Shown here piece by piece: positions 18,805 to 26,996 of a DNA stretch of 64,000 nucleotides; positions within the stretch are counted from its first letter, which is position 1; the number at the start of each line of letters is the position of its first letter. Below the pieces are notes generated by a model. It worked only from the letters and a program-made list of their open reading frames with translations. It was not told where the DNA came from and searched no databases. The translations under genes and the position numbers were made by a program. This DNA comes from Marinilabilia rubra (GTDB lineage: Bacteria; Bacteroidota; Bacteroidia; Bacteroidales; Marinilabiliaceae), in NCBI RefSeq assembly GCF_003121985.1, contig NZ_QEWP01000003.1:1-64000 (forward strand), in the 5' to 3' direction.

Positions 18805-18836
18805 AAAAAACCCCGGTTAACCGGGGCTTATTTTTT
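18805..18836 (-). terminator. Terminator of panCD
   Basis: Perfect palindrome CCCCGGTTAACCGGGG (18811-18826). On the minus strand it is followed by TTTTTTATTTTT, just downstream of the panD stop. Confidence 0.85.
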
Positions 18837-18856
18837 TAAAAAATTAAACTCAAAAT

Positions 18857-19207
18857 TTAAACAAGCTTATTCGTTGGGGTGTCAGGAAAAACAAACACCG
18901 GTTTATAAGCTTTGGCCTCTTCAAGCGACATAGAGGCATAGGTAATGATAATAACAACATCACCTACAGCTACCTTGCGAGCAGCGGCCCCATTCAGGCA
19001 AATCACTCCTGAACCGGGTTCTCCCTTAATCACATAGGTTTCCAGGCGCTCTCCATTGTTGTTATTAACCACCTGCACCTTTTCATTCTCAAGAATATTG
19101 GCAGCATTCATTAATTCCTCATCAATGGTAATACTACCCACATAATTAAGATTGGCTTCAGTGACCGTAACATTGTGTAATTTAGATTTTACAACCTCAA
19201 TGTTCAT
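18857..19207 (-). CDS. panD: Aspartate 1-decarboxylase
   Basis: Makes beta-alanine from aspartate for pantothenate and CoA synthesis. The 116-residue proenzyme is self-cleaved between Gly24 and Ser25 ([13 protein letters not shown]) to create the pyruvoyl group on Ser25. Further family stretches are [32 protein letters not shown] and VIIITYASM. It starts 2 bp after the panC stop, so panC-panD form an operon supplying the two halves of the pantothenate ligation. Confidence 0.96.
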   Translation of the reverse strand: MNIEVVKSKLHNVTVTEANLNYVGSITIDEELMNAANILENEKVQVVNNNNGERLETYVIKGEPGSGVICLNGAAARKVAVGDVVIIITYASMSLEEAKAYKPVFVFPDTPTNKLV

Positions 19208-19209
19208 TA

Positions 19210-20058
19210 CTACGCAATTTTGTAAATTACATTATCAATAAGCCGGATTTCACCGGCAAAAACAGCAATACATCCAACAATATAATTGCTTTCGGCCCAG
19301 TTGTCAACCGGCTGAAGGGTTTGACCGTCCACAATTTCAAAATACTCCAATTCAAGGTTATCATCAGAATTTATGACATTCTCAACAAACGTTTTTGCAT
19401 CTGCCACCTTTTTTGACTGCACAAAATTACAAGATTCCGATAAAGTTTTGGCTATCAACGGGGCACTTTTTCGATGTTTTTTCGTCAACAACCTGTTCCT
19501 TGAGCTCATGGCAAGTCCATCGGACTCTCTAACTATAGGACATGCAACAATATCTGTTCCAAGATTTAATTGTTGCACCATATCCCTGACAATTGCCATT
19601 TGTTGAAAATCTTTTTGTCCGAAGAAAGCTTTATCCGGCTTTACCATGTCAAAAAGTCGGCTTACCACCTGAGCCACTCCGTTAAAATGCCCCGGCCGAT
19701 GCTTCCCCTCCATCACTTCTTCCAACTGGCCAAAATCGAAAACCCTTGTGTCAGGTTTAGGGTATACCTCTTCAACAGATGGAGCAAAAACAAGTTCACA
19801 GGGGGATTTAGCCAACATTTCCATATCTGCATCCAAATCACGCGGATAGCGGTCCAGATCTTTGGGGTCATTAAATTGTGTGGGATTTACAAATACACTC
19901 ACCACAACCAGGTCGCATCCCCTGCCGGCTTCTTCAACAAGAGACAGATGCCCCTGATGTAAAGCCCCCATGGTAGGTACAAATCCTATCGACTTTCCTT
20001 TTCCCCTTGCAGCTGAAAGCCGCTGGTTCAATTCATTTGAAGTTTTTATCAATTCCAT
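19210..20058 (-). CDS. panC: Pantothenate synthetase
   Basis: ATP-dependent ligase joining pantoate and beta-alanine. 282 residues from the ATG at 20058 ([14 protein letters not shown]), which matches the family N-terminus; an ATG at 20139 would add 27 unrelated residues. Visible motifs are [16 protein letters not shown] (HIGH-type HxGH), [13 protein letters not shown], the FGQKDFQQ motif (KD-x-Q) and MSSRNRLL. Operon with panD directly downstream. Confidence 0.95.
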   Translation of the reverse strand: MELIKTSNELNQRLSAARGKGKSIGFVPTMGALHQGHLSLVEEAGRGCDLVVVSVFVNPTQFNDPKDLDRYPRDLDADMEMLAKSPCELVFAPSVEEVYPKPDTRVFDFGQLEEVMEGKHRPGHFNGVAQVVSRLFDMVKPDKAFFGQKDFQQMAIVRDMVQQLNLGTDIVACPIVRESDGLAMSSRNRLLTKKHRKSAPLIAKTLSESCNFVQSKKVADAKTFVENVINSDDNLELEYFEIVDGQTLQPVDNWAESNYIVGCIAVFAGEIRLIDNVIYKIA

Positions 20059-20290
20059 GTTCAAACTTTCAAGGCAATCCGGTAAAACATTAAAAACAGT
20101 GTCACCGCCAAAACTATATCCAAAAAGGCTTAACAACAAAGTTTAAAAAACGGGACAAAGTAAGAAAATAAATCTCATATCGAAAAGAACCTTTCATCAG
20201 TATCTGATTTCATTTATGATAAAGAATACGAGGGTGTAAAACATCAAACCACTAATAACCTATCAGAAAAATAAAAAAATTACTATTTAA

Positions 20291-20523
20291 GGTCTGCTGA
20301 AAAAGTCAAAAGAGGAGAATTTACAAGCCGGCCCAATCGAAGGAGTATTGAAATACTTCGAGATTGGGCCGGTGAAGTAAATTTTTTTCTTTGGATTAGC
20401 AGTTTTCTTATTTACAAGTGCTAAGGTATAAGAGTATGCTGTGGAATAACCTTGCACCCAGTTATTCGTCGACATACCTTAAGTGTCTAATATTTAATTG
20501 AATATGCGTCTTTCAACGCACCC
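20291..20523 (-). repeat. Dispersed repeat family R1, copy A
   Basis: About 233 bp, in opposite orientation to the other three copies (38949, 54054, 55274). It contains a strong hairpin at 20328-20372: outer arms CCGGCCCAATC/GATTGGGCCGG and inner arms around GAAGTATTTC/GAGTATTGAAA. It also holds the family marks CTTAAG and GTGCAAGGTTATT (on the minus strand) and the end CTGCTGAAAAAGTCAAAAG. Only chance-length open frames are present, so it is a non-coding element or a decayed mobile-element remnant. Confidence 0.65.
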
Positions 20524-20527
20524 TATT

Positions 20528-20700
20528 TAGTGTCGGTCCATAAAGTACCATTTGCGTCGTTACGCTTGCTCCCAAAATACTCACCCCGAAGCATTCGGGA
20601 CTCCGTTTTTGGGAGCTTCTCTCCCGAAGGGATTGCAACTGAACCTTCTGACCAGACACATGACTACAAAGCTTAAAAGCTGACTTTATAGACGGGCACA
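20528..20700. repeat. Dispersed repeat family R2, copy 1
   Basis: Shares with 23250-23375 the left end TAGTGTC-GT-CATAAAGT, the core TTTGCG/CTGCGTTACGCTTGCTCCC, TTCTGACCAGACACA and the right end GACTTTATAGAC. The ends are imperfect inverted repeats (ATAAAGT inward on both sides). This copy carries an extra ~45-bp segment with CCCGAAGCATTCGGG and related palindromes. It directly abuts R1 copy A. Confidence 0.6.
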
Positions 20701-20767
20701 ATTTAGCGAGTAACTCCCGACATCCTGGCATCGATAACCCCAATGCAAACATAGTAGATCAAACCAC

Positions 20768-20799
20768 TTTGGGGGGATAGCATATTTTTTGTACTTTTG
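20768..20799 (+). promoter_or_regulatory. Promoter of the GT5-DUF4270 pair
   Basis: -33 TTTG (20768-20771), 20 bases, -7 TACTTTTG (20792-20799): a complete consensus match, giving a leader of about 25 bases before the ATG at 20831. Confidence 0.8.
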
Positions 20800-20830
20800 T
20801 GAAATATTTATCTTAATATATCCTTGAAAA

Positions 20831-21631
20831 ATGGAAAATAACAAGGTCTTATTCATTTCGCAGGAAATTACACCTTATCTGCCCGAAAACACAATGTCCG
20901 CGCTCTGCAGGAATTTACCACAGGGCATCCAGGAAAGAGGCAAACAAATCAGAACTTTCATGCCACGATTCGGCAACATAAATGAGCGCCGGAATCAATT
21001 GCACGAAGTCATTCGACTTTCGGGTATGAACTTAATCATTGATGACACAGACCATCCGCTTATTATCAAGGTGGCCTCCATTCAGGCAGCCAGGATGCAG
21101 GTGTATTTTATCGACAATGAGGATTATTTCTCAAGAAAAAACACCATCATTGATAATGATGGCAAGGAATTTGAAGACAATGACGAGCGCATTATCTTTT
21201 TCGCAAGAGGGGTTTTAGAAACCACTAAGAAATTGAGGTGGGCACCTGATGTTGTGCACTGCCAGGGTTGGTTTACAGCACTGTCTCCGCTCTACATCAA
21301 AAAAACCATGGCCGACGACCCCTATTTTTCGGGTTCTAAAGTTGTATATTCTGTTTTCGACGATGATTTCAAAAACGACTTAGACCCAAGAATCAAAGAA
21401 AAGGCTTTGCTTGATGGCGTTTCAGAGGAAGATCTAAAAGTATTGGATCCGGCCTCATTTGTTAATCTCACCAAGCTGGCCATCGACAATTCTGACGGGA
21501 TCATTCAGGGGTCAGACAAAATACACCCTGACATTGAACAGTATATCAAGGATTCGGGGAAACCGTTTTTGGAATATCAACCCGAAGAAACGTACATGGA
21601 TGCCTACAACGAGTTTTACGACAAATTGTAA
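20831..21631 (+). CDS. Glycogen/starch synthase catalytic-domain (GT5 N-terminal) protein
   Basis: 266 residues resembling only the N-terminal Rossmann domain of GT5 glycogen/starch synthases: KVLFISQEITPYLPE at the start, VRTFMPRFG-like IRTFMPRFGNINERR, YFIDNEDYFSRK and PDVVHCQGWFTALSPLYI. The usual C-terminal GT-B half, which binds the nucleotide sugar, is missing, so it probably cannot act alone as a synthase. The gene has its own consensus promoter and is followed 39 bp later by a DUF4270 lipoprotein gene; panC is divergent. In Bacteroidota annotations such short proteins are often called glycogen synthase. The true role is not established from sequence. Confidence 0.75.
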   Translation: MENNKVLFISQEITPYLPENTMSALCRNLPQGIQERGKQIRTFMPRFGNINERRNQLHEVIRLSGMNLIIDDTDHPLIIKVASIQAARMQVYFIDNEDYFSRKNTIIDNDGKEFEDNDERIIFFARGVLETTKKLRWAPDVVHCQGWFTALSPLYIKKTMADDPYFSGSKVVYSVFDDDFKNDLDPRIKEKALLDGVSEEDLKVLDPASFVNLTKLAIDNSDGIIQGSDKIHPDIEQYIKDSGKPFLEYQPEETYMDAYNEFYDKL

Positions 21632-21670
21632 AACCATATTTCGAACGACCAAAAACTGATTGGATTTTTT

Positions 21671-23125
21671 ATGTTGAAAAAAAGAAGTCTCCGGCAATTC
21701 GTGCCCATTATTGTAGCCGCTTTTGCATTTTTTGCAAGCTGTAAAGACGAGACAGGAACTTTGGGATTAGATGTTTTGCCCTCAGACGATCTCTTTTCGG
21801 GAACTAACACAGAGTCGCACCTCCCCGCTCAAAATGAAAATCCAGTTCGTGTAAGGACCGATGACGTACGTTTTGCAAAAATCGGTACAGTCACCGACCC
21901 TTATGGCGGAACCACAAAAGCATCTATTGTCACTGAAGTCACCCTTGAAACCACCAATTTTGGAAAGTTAAACAAATCAGACAACCAGTATAATTATACC
22001 GTGGATTCTCTGGTTTTAAATCTTTCTTTTTATAAAGGATGGTGGTTTGGAGACACAACAGCATACCACAACCTGCAGGTATATCAGCTTAACACACCCC
22101 TTAGTCCATCTCAGAAGTATTATTCAGACTTTTCAGTCGACGGTCTTCTTCCCGAGGAGCCATTAGGGGAAAAACTTGGCTATGCCCGGGATACTGTTCC
22201 ATTCATTAATCAGTCAGAGACTATCTATGTTCCCCAGTTCCAGATCAAACTGGACCATCAACTGGCGGAAGAAATCTTCAATTTCGAAGAAGATACCATG
22301 ACTGACAGAGAAACCTTTAGAGGGGCGTTTAACCCCCTCTATATAACTTCTGAACTTGTAGATACTGAAACCCGGGGGTCACTCATTGCCCTTGATCTTT
22401 TGGCGAATTCCACCAACATGACCCTTCATTATTCCAGGGAATCTTTGGAGGAAGACACCACTGTTGCATTAGACTACACCTTCCCCATCAATATTGAGTG
22501 TTTGAGAATCAACCGTTTTGAACACGATAATACCAATACCATTGATATTGGCAATACTGAAGCCGACCACCTCATTGCCCAGGGAATGGCAGGCAGTCTG
22601 GTTAAGATTGATTTCAACAATGTTGAGTTTGTAGACGAAAATGGTCAATCCCATTATCTTTTTGATTTCTGGGAATCAAAATCTGCAGATGGAGAAGAGG
22701 ATCAGTTTTATGGAGTAAGTGCCGTAGATGTGTTTTTCGAAACTGATACATTATTGTACCAACAGGATGAAAAGTTTATCTCCTCAGCCCCGGACAAACT
22801 GAATTTATTTAAACTCAATGAGGACAATGAATTAGAAGTTCCATTTTACAAACCGATCCCTGACGATCCGAACACATGGGTGTCCTTTTTTATAGGAGGA
22901 TTTCGCAACAAGGACACTCAGGAGTATCAGTTTCGCATGGAGAAGGAAATATTTGAAATGATGGTGGAACAACCCGAATTACGGGGGCCTTACTATCTGT
23001 CAATAGCAAATCCAGAGAACTATGAATTTAACGTCTTCCCCTGGCGAGCCATACTTTTGAATAACCAAACCGGTGAACCAAACACCCCAAGGTTCAGGAT
23101 CAAGTATGTGAAAATTCAGAATTAG
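21671..23125 (+). CDS. DUF4270 family lipoprotein
   Basis: 484-residue Bacteroidota-specific protein. The N-terminal signal ends in a lipobox-like FFASC, with the family start DETGTLGLDVLPSDD right after it. The body alternates short strands (YTVDSLVLNLSF, LIALDLLANSTNMTLHY) and ends with the family-typical AILLNNQTGEPNTPRFRIKYV. Outer-surface or periplasmic anchoring by lipid is expected; function is unknown. Co-transcribed with the preceding GT5-domain gene and closed by a strong terminator. Confidence 0.85.
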   Translation: MLKKRSLRQFVPIIVAAFAFFASCKDETGTLGLDVLPSDDLFSGTNTESHLPAQNENPVRVRTDDVRFAKIGTVTDPYGGTTKASIVTEVTLETTNFGKLNKSDNQYNYTVDSLVLNLSFYKGWWFGDTTAYHNLQVYQLNTPLSPSQKYYSDFSVDGLLPEEPLGEKLGYARDTVPFINQSETIYVPQFQIKLDHQLAEEIFNFEEDTMTDRETFRGAFNPLYITSELVDTETRGSLIALDLLANSTNMTLHYSRESLEEDTTVALDYTFPINIECLRINRFEHDNTNTIDIGNTEADHLIAQGMAGSLVKIDFNNVEFVDENGQSHYLFDFWESKSADGEEDQFYGVSAVDVFFETDTLLYQQDEKFISSAPDKLNLFKLNEDNELEVPFYKPIPDDPNTWVSFFIGGFRNKDTQEYQFRMEKEIFEMMVEQPELRGPYYLSIANPENYEFNVFPWRAILLNNQTGEPNTPRFRIKYVKIQN

Positions 23126-23141
23126 ACATTAAAAAAAATAG

Positions 23142-23178
23142 AAAAAGCCCTGTGTGAGGATTTCACACAGGGCTTTTT
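23142..23178 (+). terminator. Terminator after the DUF4270 gene
   Basis: 16-bp perfect stem AAAAAGCCCTGTGTGA / TCACACAGGGCTTTTT with a short loop and a T-run, 17 bp after the stop codon. Confidence 0.92.
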
Positions 23179-23249
23179 AGTATTTTAAGTCTCCTTTTCT
23201 TTTACAGTCCCTTTCATAAGCAAACCATTTCAACAACCTGGTCCCTGCT

Positions 23250-23375
23250 TAGTGTCTGTTCATAAAGTCCCATTTGCTGCGTTACGCTTGCTCCCGAAAG
23301 CCTCGGACTTACAACTGAAACTTTCTGACCAGACACAGGACTACTCAGTTTCAAAGCCGACTTTATAGACCGGAA
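23250..23375. repeat. Dispersed repeat family R2, copy 2
   Basis: Shorter copy of the element at 20528-20700, same orientation. Conserved blocks are TAGTGTCTGTTCATAAAGTC, GCGTTACGCTTGCTCCC, ACAACTGAAACTTTCTGACC and GACTTTATAGACC. The two ends form an imperfect terminal inverted repeat. No open frame of note. Confidence 0.6.
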
Positions 23376-23622
23376 CTACTTGCACTTACCCCAATTGATT
23401 TCATGTTAAGTTTTTTGGGGCAGCCCCTCCCATTTTTGCACGATAATATCGAGAATTAATCATCCCGGGAAACGATTCATCCCTAAAAAATAACATCCCG
23501 GGAAAAATCCATTTCACCCCGTTTTGAACAAAACTTTATCCGGAGATGTCTATAAACAGGCAGCTGTAGCCTGCCTGCGATAAAACCAAAATCAGGTTTA
23601 GCCTTAGGCCGCTGATAAAATG
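23376..23622. other. Non-coding stretch ahead of the V-ATPase promoter
   Basis: No convincing gene or repeat. Two copies of CATCCCGGGAAA (near 23463 and 23493) and a small hairpin AGGCAGCTGTAGCCTGCCT are visible. Nothing links them to known regulation. Confidence 0.4.
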
Positions 23623-23654
23623 TTTGCCTGATATATCTAAAAAAACTATTTTAG
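23623..23654 (+). promoter_or_regulatory. Probable promoter of the V-ATPase operon
   Basis: -33 TTTG (23623-23626), 20 bases, then TATTTTAG (23647-23654), one mismatch from TAnnTTTG. It lies 63 bp upstream of the first ATG of the operon. Confidence 0.55.
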
Positions 23655-23717
23655 AGGGTCTAAATTCCCAGAAACAATTGAAAAAAAGCCGTTTTCTACC
23701 GTATAAAAATTGAAACT

Positions 23718-24329
23718 ATGACAAAGAAACTTCAGGACCTTACCGAAAAAATATACAATGAGGGGGTTCAGAAAGCAAAAGATGAGGCTGACGCCATTAT
23801 AAAGGAAGCTCAGGAAAAAGCTTCAAAAATTGAAAGTGACGCCAAAAAGAAAGCCAAGGAAACAGTTGCTGATGCGGAAAAGAAAGCCGAAGAAACCAAG
23901 CAGCATGTAGAATCTGAAATGAAAATGGCTCTCGACCAATCAATGGCAGCCCTTAAACAGGATATTGCCAATCTGGTTACCATGGAAGCCGTTGAACCAA
24001 CAACAAAAGAGTTGTTCTCAGACAAGAAATACCTTGGCACCCTGATCGAAAAAACCATCGACGGATGGATTCAGAAAGATAGCATGGATCTTGAAGTGAT
24101 TCTTTCGGAGCAAGACCGCAAAGAGATGGAAGACCATATGAAAAAGCAACTTGCTCATCATCTGAACAAAGGACTGAAGTTATCCTTTTCAAAAAATGTA
24201 AAATCCGGATTTAAAGTAGGGCCTGCAAGTGGAAGTTATGTGATTAGTTTTACCGATGAAGACTTTAACAACTTCTTCAAGACTTATCTTCGCCCCAAAT
24301 CAACCGAATTACTTTTTGAAAAGAAATAA
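23718..24329 (+). CDS. atpE: V-type ATP synthase subunit E
   Basis: Peripheral-stalk subunit of the V/A-type ATPase, 203 residues. The first ~95 residues are a charged, Ala/Lys/Glu-rich helix (EGVQKAKDEADAIIKEAQEK and following) typical of stalk subunits; the C-terminal globular part (FKVGPASGSYVISFTDEDF, then LRPKSTELLF) fits subunit E. First gene of the seven-gene operon, 2 bp ahead of the DUF2764 gene. Its usual partner G/H is not recognisable nearby, so this subunit may form the stalk with another protein. Confidence 0.88.
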   Translation: MTKKLQDLTEKIYNEGVQKAKDEADAIIKEAQEKASKIESDAKKKAKETVADAEKKAEETKQHVESEMKMALDQSMAALKQDIANLVTMEAVEPTTKELFSDKKYLGTLIEKTIDGWIQKDSMDLEVILSEQDRKEMEDHMKKQLAHHLNKGLKLSFSKNVKSGFKVGPASGSYVISFTDEDFNNFFKTYLRPKSTELLFEKK

Positions 24330-24331
24330 AC

Positions 24332-25195
24332 ATGTCAAAAGGATATTATTGTCTTGTTGCAGGATTACCTGATCTTGTGCCCGAAGAAAAGAAATTATCC
24401 TTTTCCTCGGCAGGATTCAGGGATATGATGGAGGACGAATTGGATCCCGGGGACTACAATTTGCTAAAATTATTTTATCTCCCGTCGGACCATGAAAATT
24501 TATTGAGCCTGTTTTTTGAGGAAGATAAGGAGTGGGACGAACGTGGAAATTTCAGCAAAGAAGAATTGGAGCCCCTGACTGACCGAAAACTGGTACATAC
24601 TGCAGAGCATTCAATGTTCCCTGCCTATTTCTCCGACTTTGCTTACGAAATGCACACCGAAGAAGCCGCCGACAAAAGAGTAGAAGCTGCCCGTCGGCTC
24701 AGTGCCGATTACTATATGCATTTAGATGCTCACCCCAATGAATTTGTTAAAAAGCTGGCTAAATACCAGCGTGACACGGCCAATGTTTTGACAGCCCTTA
24801 ACGGACGAAAATACGATCTGAATTTTGAAAAAGCCTTAATTGGGGACGACGATGTCAGCGATTCCCTCAGAAAAAGCAGAGCGAGGGATTTCGGATTGAA
24901 ATCGGAGGTGGACCACATAGAAGATCTTCTTCAGATATTTGAGATTGAAAATTTAAAAGACCGGGAGCTGAAGCTGGATGTTCATAAATGGCATTTTGTC
25001 GAAGATGCGACGTTTTTTAATTACTTCACAATTGAGAAAGTACTGGCATTTTTACAAAAACTATTCATTGCAGAACGCTGGATTAACCTGGATCCTGAAA
25101 AGGGCCGGGAAATGTTTGAAAAATTATTTAGTGAATTGAAGTCGGGTTTTGAATTCCCCGAAGAATATACATTGACCTATGGAAAAAAACGATAA
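24332..25195 (+). CDS. DUF2764 family protein of the V-ATPase operon
   Basis: 287 residues; starts MSKGYYCLVAGLPDLVPEEKK, typical of DUF2764, which is found almost only inside Bacteroidota/Chlamydia-type V-ATPase operons. Mostly helical and acidic, no signal peptide or membrane segment. It occupies the place of subunit C (central-stalk connector) in gene order, and no other C-like gene is present, so a C-equivalent role is a reasonable inference. The start of the subunit A gene overlaps its end by 17 bp. Confidence 0.82.
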   Translation: MSKGYYCLVAGLPDLVPEEKKLSFSSAGFRDMMEDELDPGDYNLLKLFYLPSDHENLLSLFFEEDKEWDERGNFSKEELEPLTDRKLVHTAEHSMFPAYFSDFAYEMHTEEAADKRVEAARRLSADYYMHLDAHPNEFVKKLAKYQRDTANVLTALNGRKYDLNFEKALIGDDDVSDSLRKSRARDFGLKSEVDHIEDLLQIFEIENLKDRELKLDVHKWHFVEDATFFNYFTIEKVLAFLQKLFIAERWINLDPEKGREMFEKLFSELKSGFEFPEEYTLTYGKKR

Positions 25196-26969
25196 CACAA
25201 CCGGAACGGTATCCGGAATCATTGCCAACCTGGTGGTGGTAGATGTAGATGGCCCGGTGGGACAGAACGAGATCTGCTTCATTGCCCATGGGGAAGAAAG
25301 CCTAATGGCAGAGGTAATAAAAGTGACCGGAAATCAAGCCTATGTGCAGGTTTTTGAAAGCACCAGAGGGTTAAAACCGGGAAGCAAAGTTGATTTCAGA
25401 GGTCACCTTTTGGAAGTTACCCTGGGACCGGGAATGCTTTCCCGAAATTATGACGGCCTTCAGAATGACCTTGACAAAATGGAAGGCGTTTTTTTGAAAC
25501 GGGGAGATTACACAGACCCTCTTAACCGTGAAAAGAAATGGAGCTTTAAACCATTGGCTTCCAAAGGTGACGAAGTGGTTGCCGGAGACTGGCTGGGTGA
25601 AGTTGAAGAAAACGGCATGCCCCACAGGATAATGGTTCCCTTCAAACTGGAAGAAACTTATACAGTGAAGTCTTTGGTCAAAGAAGGCGACTACACAGTT
25701 GACGACGAAATCGCTGTCATTGAAAGCAAAGATGGAGAAACGATTTCGGTTACTATGGTTCAAAAGTGGCCGGTTAAAGTTCCTATAAAAGCTTTTCAAG
25801 AAAAGCCACGTCCTTTCAGGTTATTGGAAACAGGCGTTCGTTGTATCGATACCCTCAATCCTATTACTGAAGGAGGAACCGGCTTTATTCCCGGACCATT
25901 TGGAACAGGAAAAACAGTTCTTCAGCACGCTATTTCAAAGCAAGCCGAGGCAGATATTGTAATTATTGCAGCCTGTGGTGAGCGTGCCAATGAGGTTGTT
26001 GAAATCTTCAAAGAGTTTCCCGAACTGGATGACCCCCGTACCGGAAAGAAATTGATCGAGCGTACCACTATCATTGCCAACACTTCCAACATGCCGGTAG
26101 CTGCCCGTGAAGCCTCGGTATACACAGCAATGACATTAGGGGAGTATTACCGTTCAATGGGCTTGAAAGTACTTCTTATGGCCGACTCAACCTCTCGCTG
26201 GGCACAGGCATTGCGTGAGATGTCAAACCGTCTTGAAGAGCTTCCCGGTCCTGACGCCTTCCCGATGGACTTGTCAGCCATCATCTCAAACTTTTACTCC
26301 AGGGCTGGATATGTGCATTTAAAAAACGAGAAATCAGGTTCAATTACTTTTATAGGAACAGTATCCCCTGCCGGTGGTAACCTAAAAGAACCGGTTACTG
26401 AAAATACCAGGAAAGCTGCCCGTTGTTTTTACGGCCTTTCTCAGGACAGAGCAGATAGTAAACGTTACCCCGCAATTGATCCGATAGACAGTTACTCAAA
26501 ATATCTTGAGTATCCGGAACTTCAGAAATCGCTTGAGAAAAATATGGGCGAGCATTGGCTTGACAATGTTATTAAAGCAAAAGATGTTCTTCTGAGTGGT
26601 AAAGAAGCCAATGAGCAAATTAATATTCTTGGAGATGATGGTGTACCCATTGATTTCCACGACAAATTCTGGAAAGCCGAGTTGATTGATTTTGTTGTAT
26701 TGCAGCAGGATGCTTTCGATGATATTGATGCCTCGACACCACTGGAACGTCAGAAATACATGCTGGAGAAAGTTCTCAGCATTGTGGATACTGAATTTGA
26801 GTTTAAGAATTTTGAGCAAGTAGGTGACTTCTTCAAACGTCTCATCAACCAGCTTAAACAGATGAATTACTCAGAATTCCAGTCTGATAAATTCAATGGA
26901 TTCGAAAAAGAGCTTGGGGAAATGCTCCAGGAACACGCTGTTGAAGTAAAGCAGGAAGAAGCTGTCTAA
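25179..26969 (+). CDS. atpA: V-type ATP synthase subunit A (catalytic)
   Basis: Catalytic nucleotide-binding subunit, 596 residues. The N-terminal barrel (GTVSGIIANLVVVDVDG) and the long non-homologous insert of A-type subunits (about residues 110-205) are present. The P-loop is GPFGTGKTVLQ near residue 230. Further motifs are ACGERANEVVEI, MADSTSRWAQALREMS and LEELPGPDAFPMDL. The ATG at 25179 overlaps the DUF2764 gene by 17 bp, pointing to coupled translation. Hydrolysis or synthesis direction cannot be told from sequence. Confidence 0.95.
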   Translation: MEKNDNTTGTVSGIIANLVVVDVDGPVGQNEICFIAHGEESLMAEVIKVTGNQAYVQVFESTRGLKPGSKVDFRGHLLEVTLGPGMLSRNYDGLQNDLDKMEGVFLKRGDYTDPLNREKKWSFKPLASKGDEVVAGDWLGEVEENGMPHRIMVPFKLEETYTVKSLVKEGDYTVDDEIAVIESKDGETISVTMVQKWPVKVPIKAFQEKPRPFRLLETGVRCIDTLNPITEGGTGFIPGPFGTGKTVLQHAISKQAEADIVIIAACGERANEVVEIFKEFPELDDPRTGKKLIERTTIIANTSNMPVAAREASVYTAMTLGEYYRSMGLKVLLMADSTSRWAQALREMSNRLEELPGPDAFPMDLSAIISNFYSRAGYVHLKNEKSGSITFIGTVSPAGGNLKEPVTENTRKAARCFYGLSQDRADSKRYPAIDPIDSYSKYLEYPELQKSLEKNMGEHWLDNVIKAKDVLLSGKEANEQINILGDDGVPIDFHDKFWKAELIDFVVLQQDAFDDIDASTPLERQKYMLEKVLSIVDTEFEFKNFEQVGDFFKRLINQLKQMNYSEFQSDKFNGFEKELGEMLQEHAVEVKQEEAV

Positions 26970-26996
26970 TCAAAAAATTCAGAAAAAATAAAGACT

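Noticed and set aside
20287-20475. 62-residue minus-strand open frame in the 20-kb gap
   Set aside because: It lies wholly inside repeat R1 copy A; equivalent frames are broken in the other copies.
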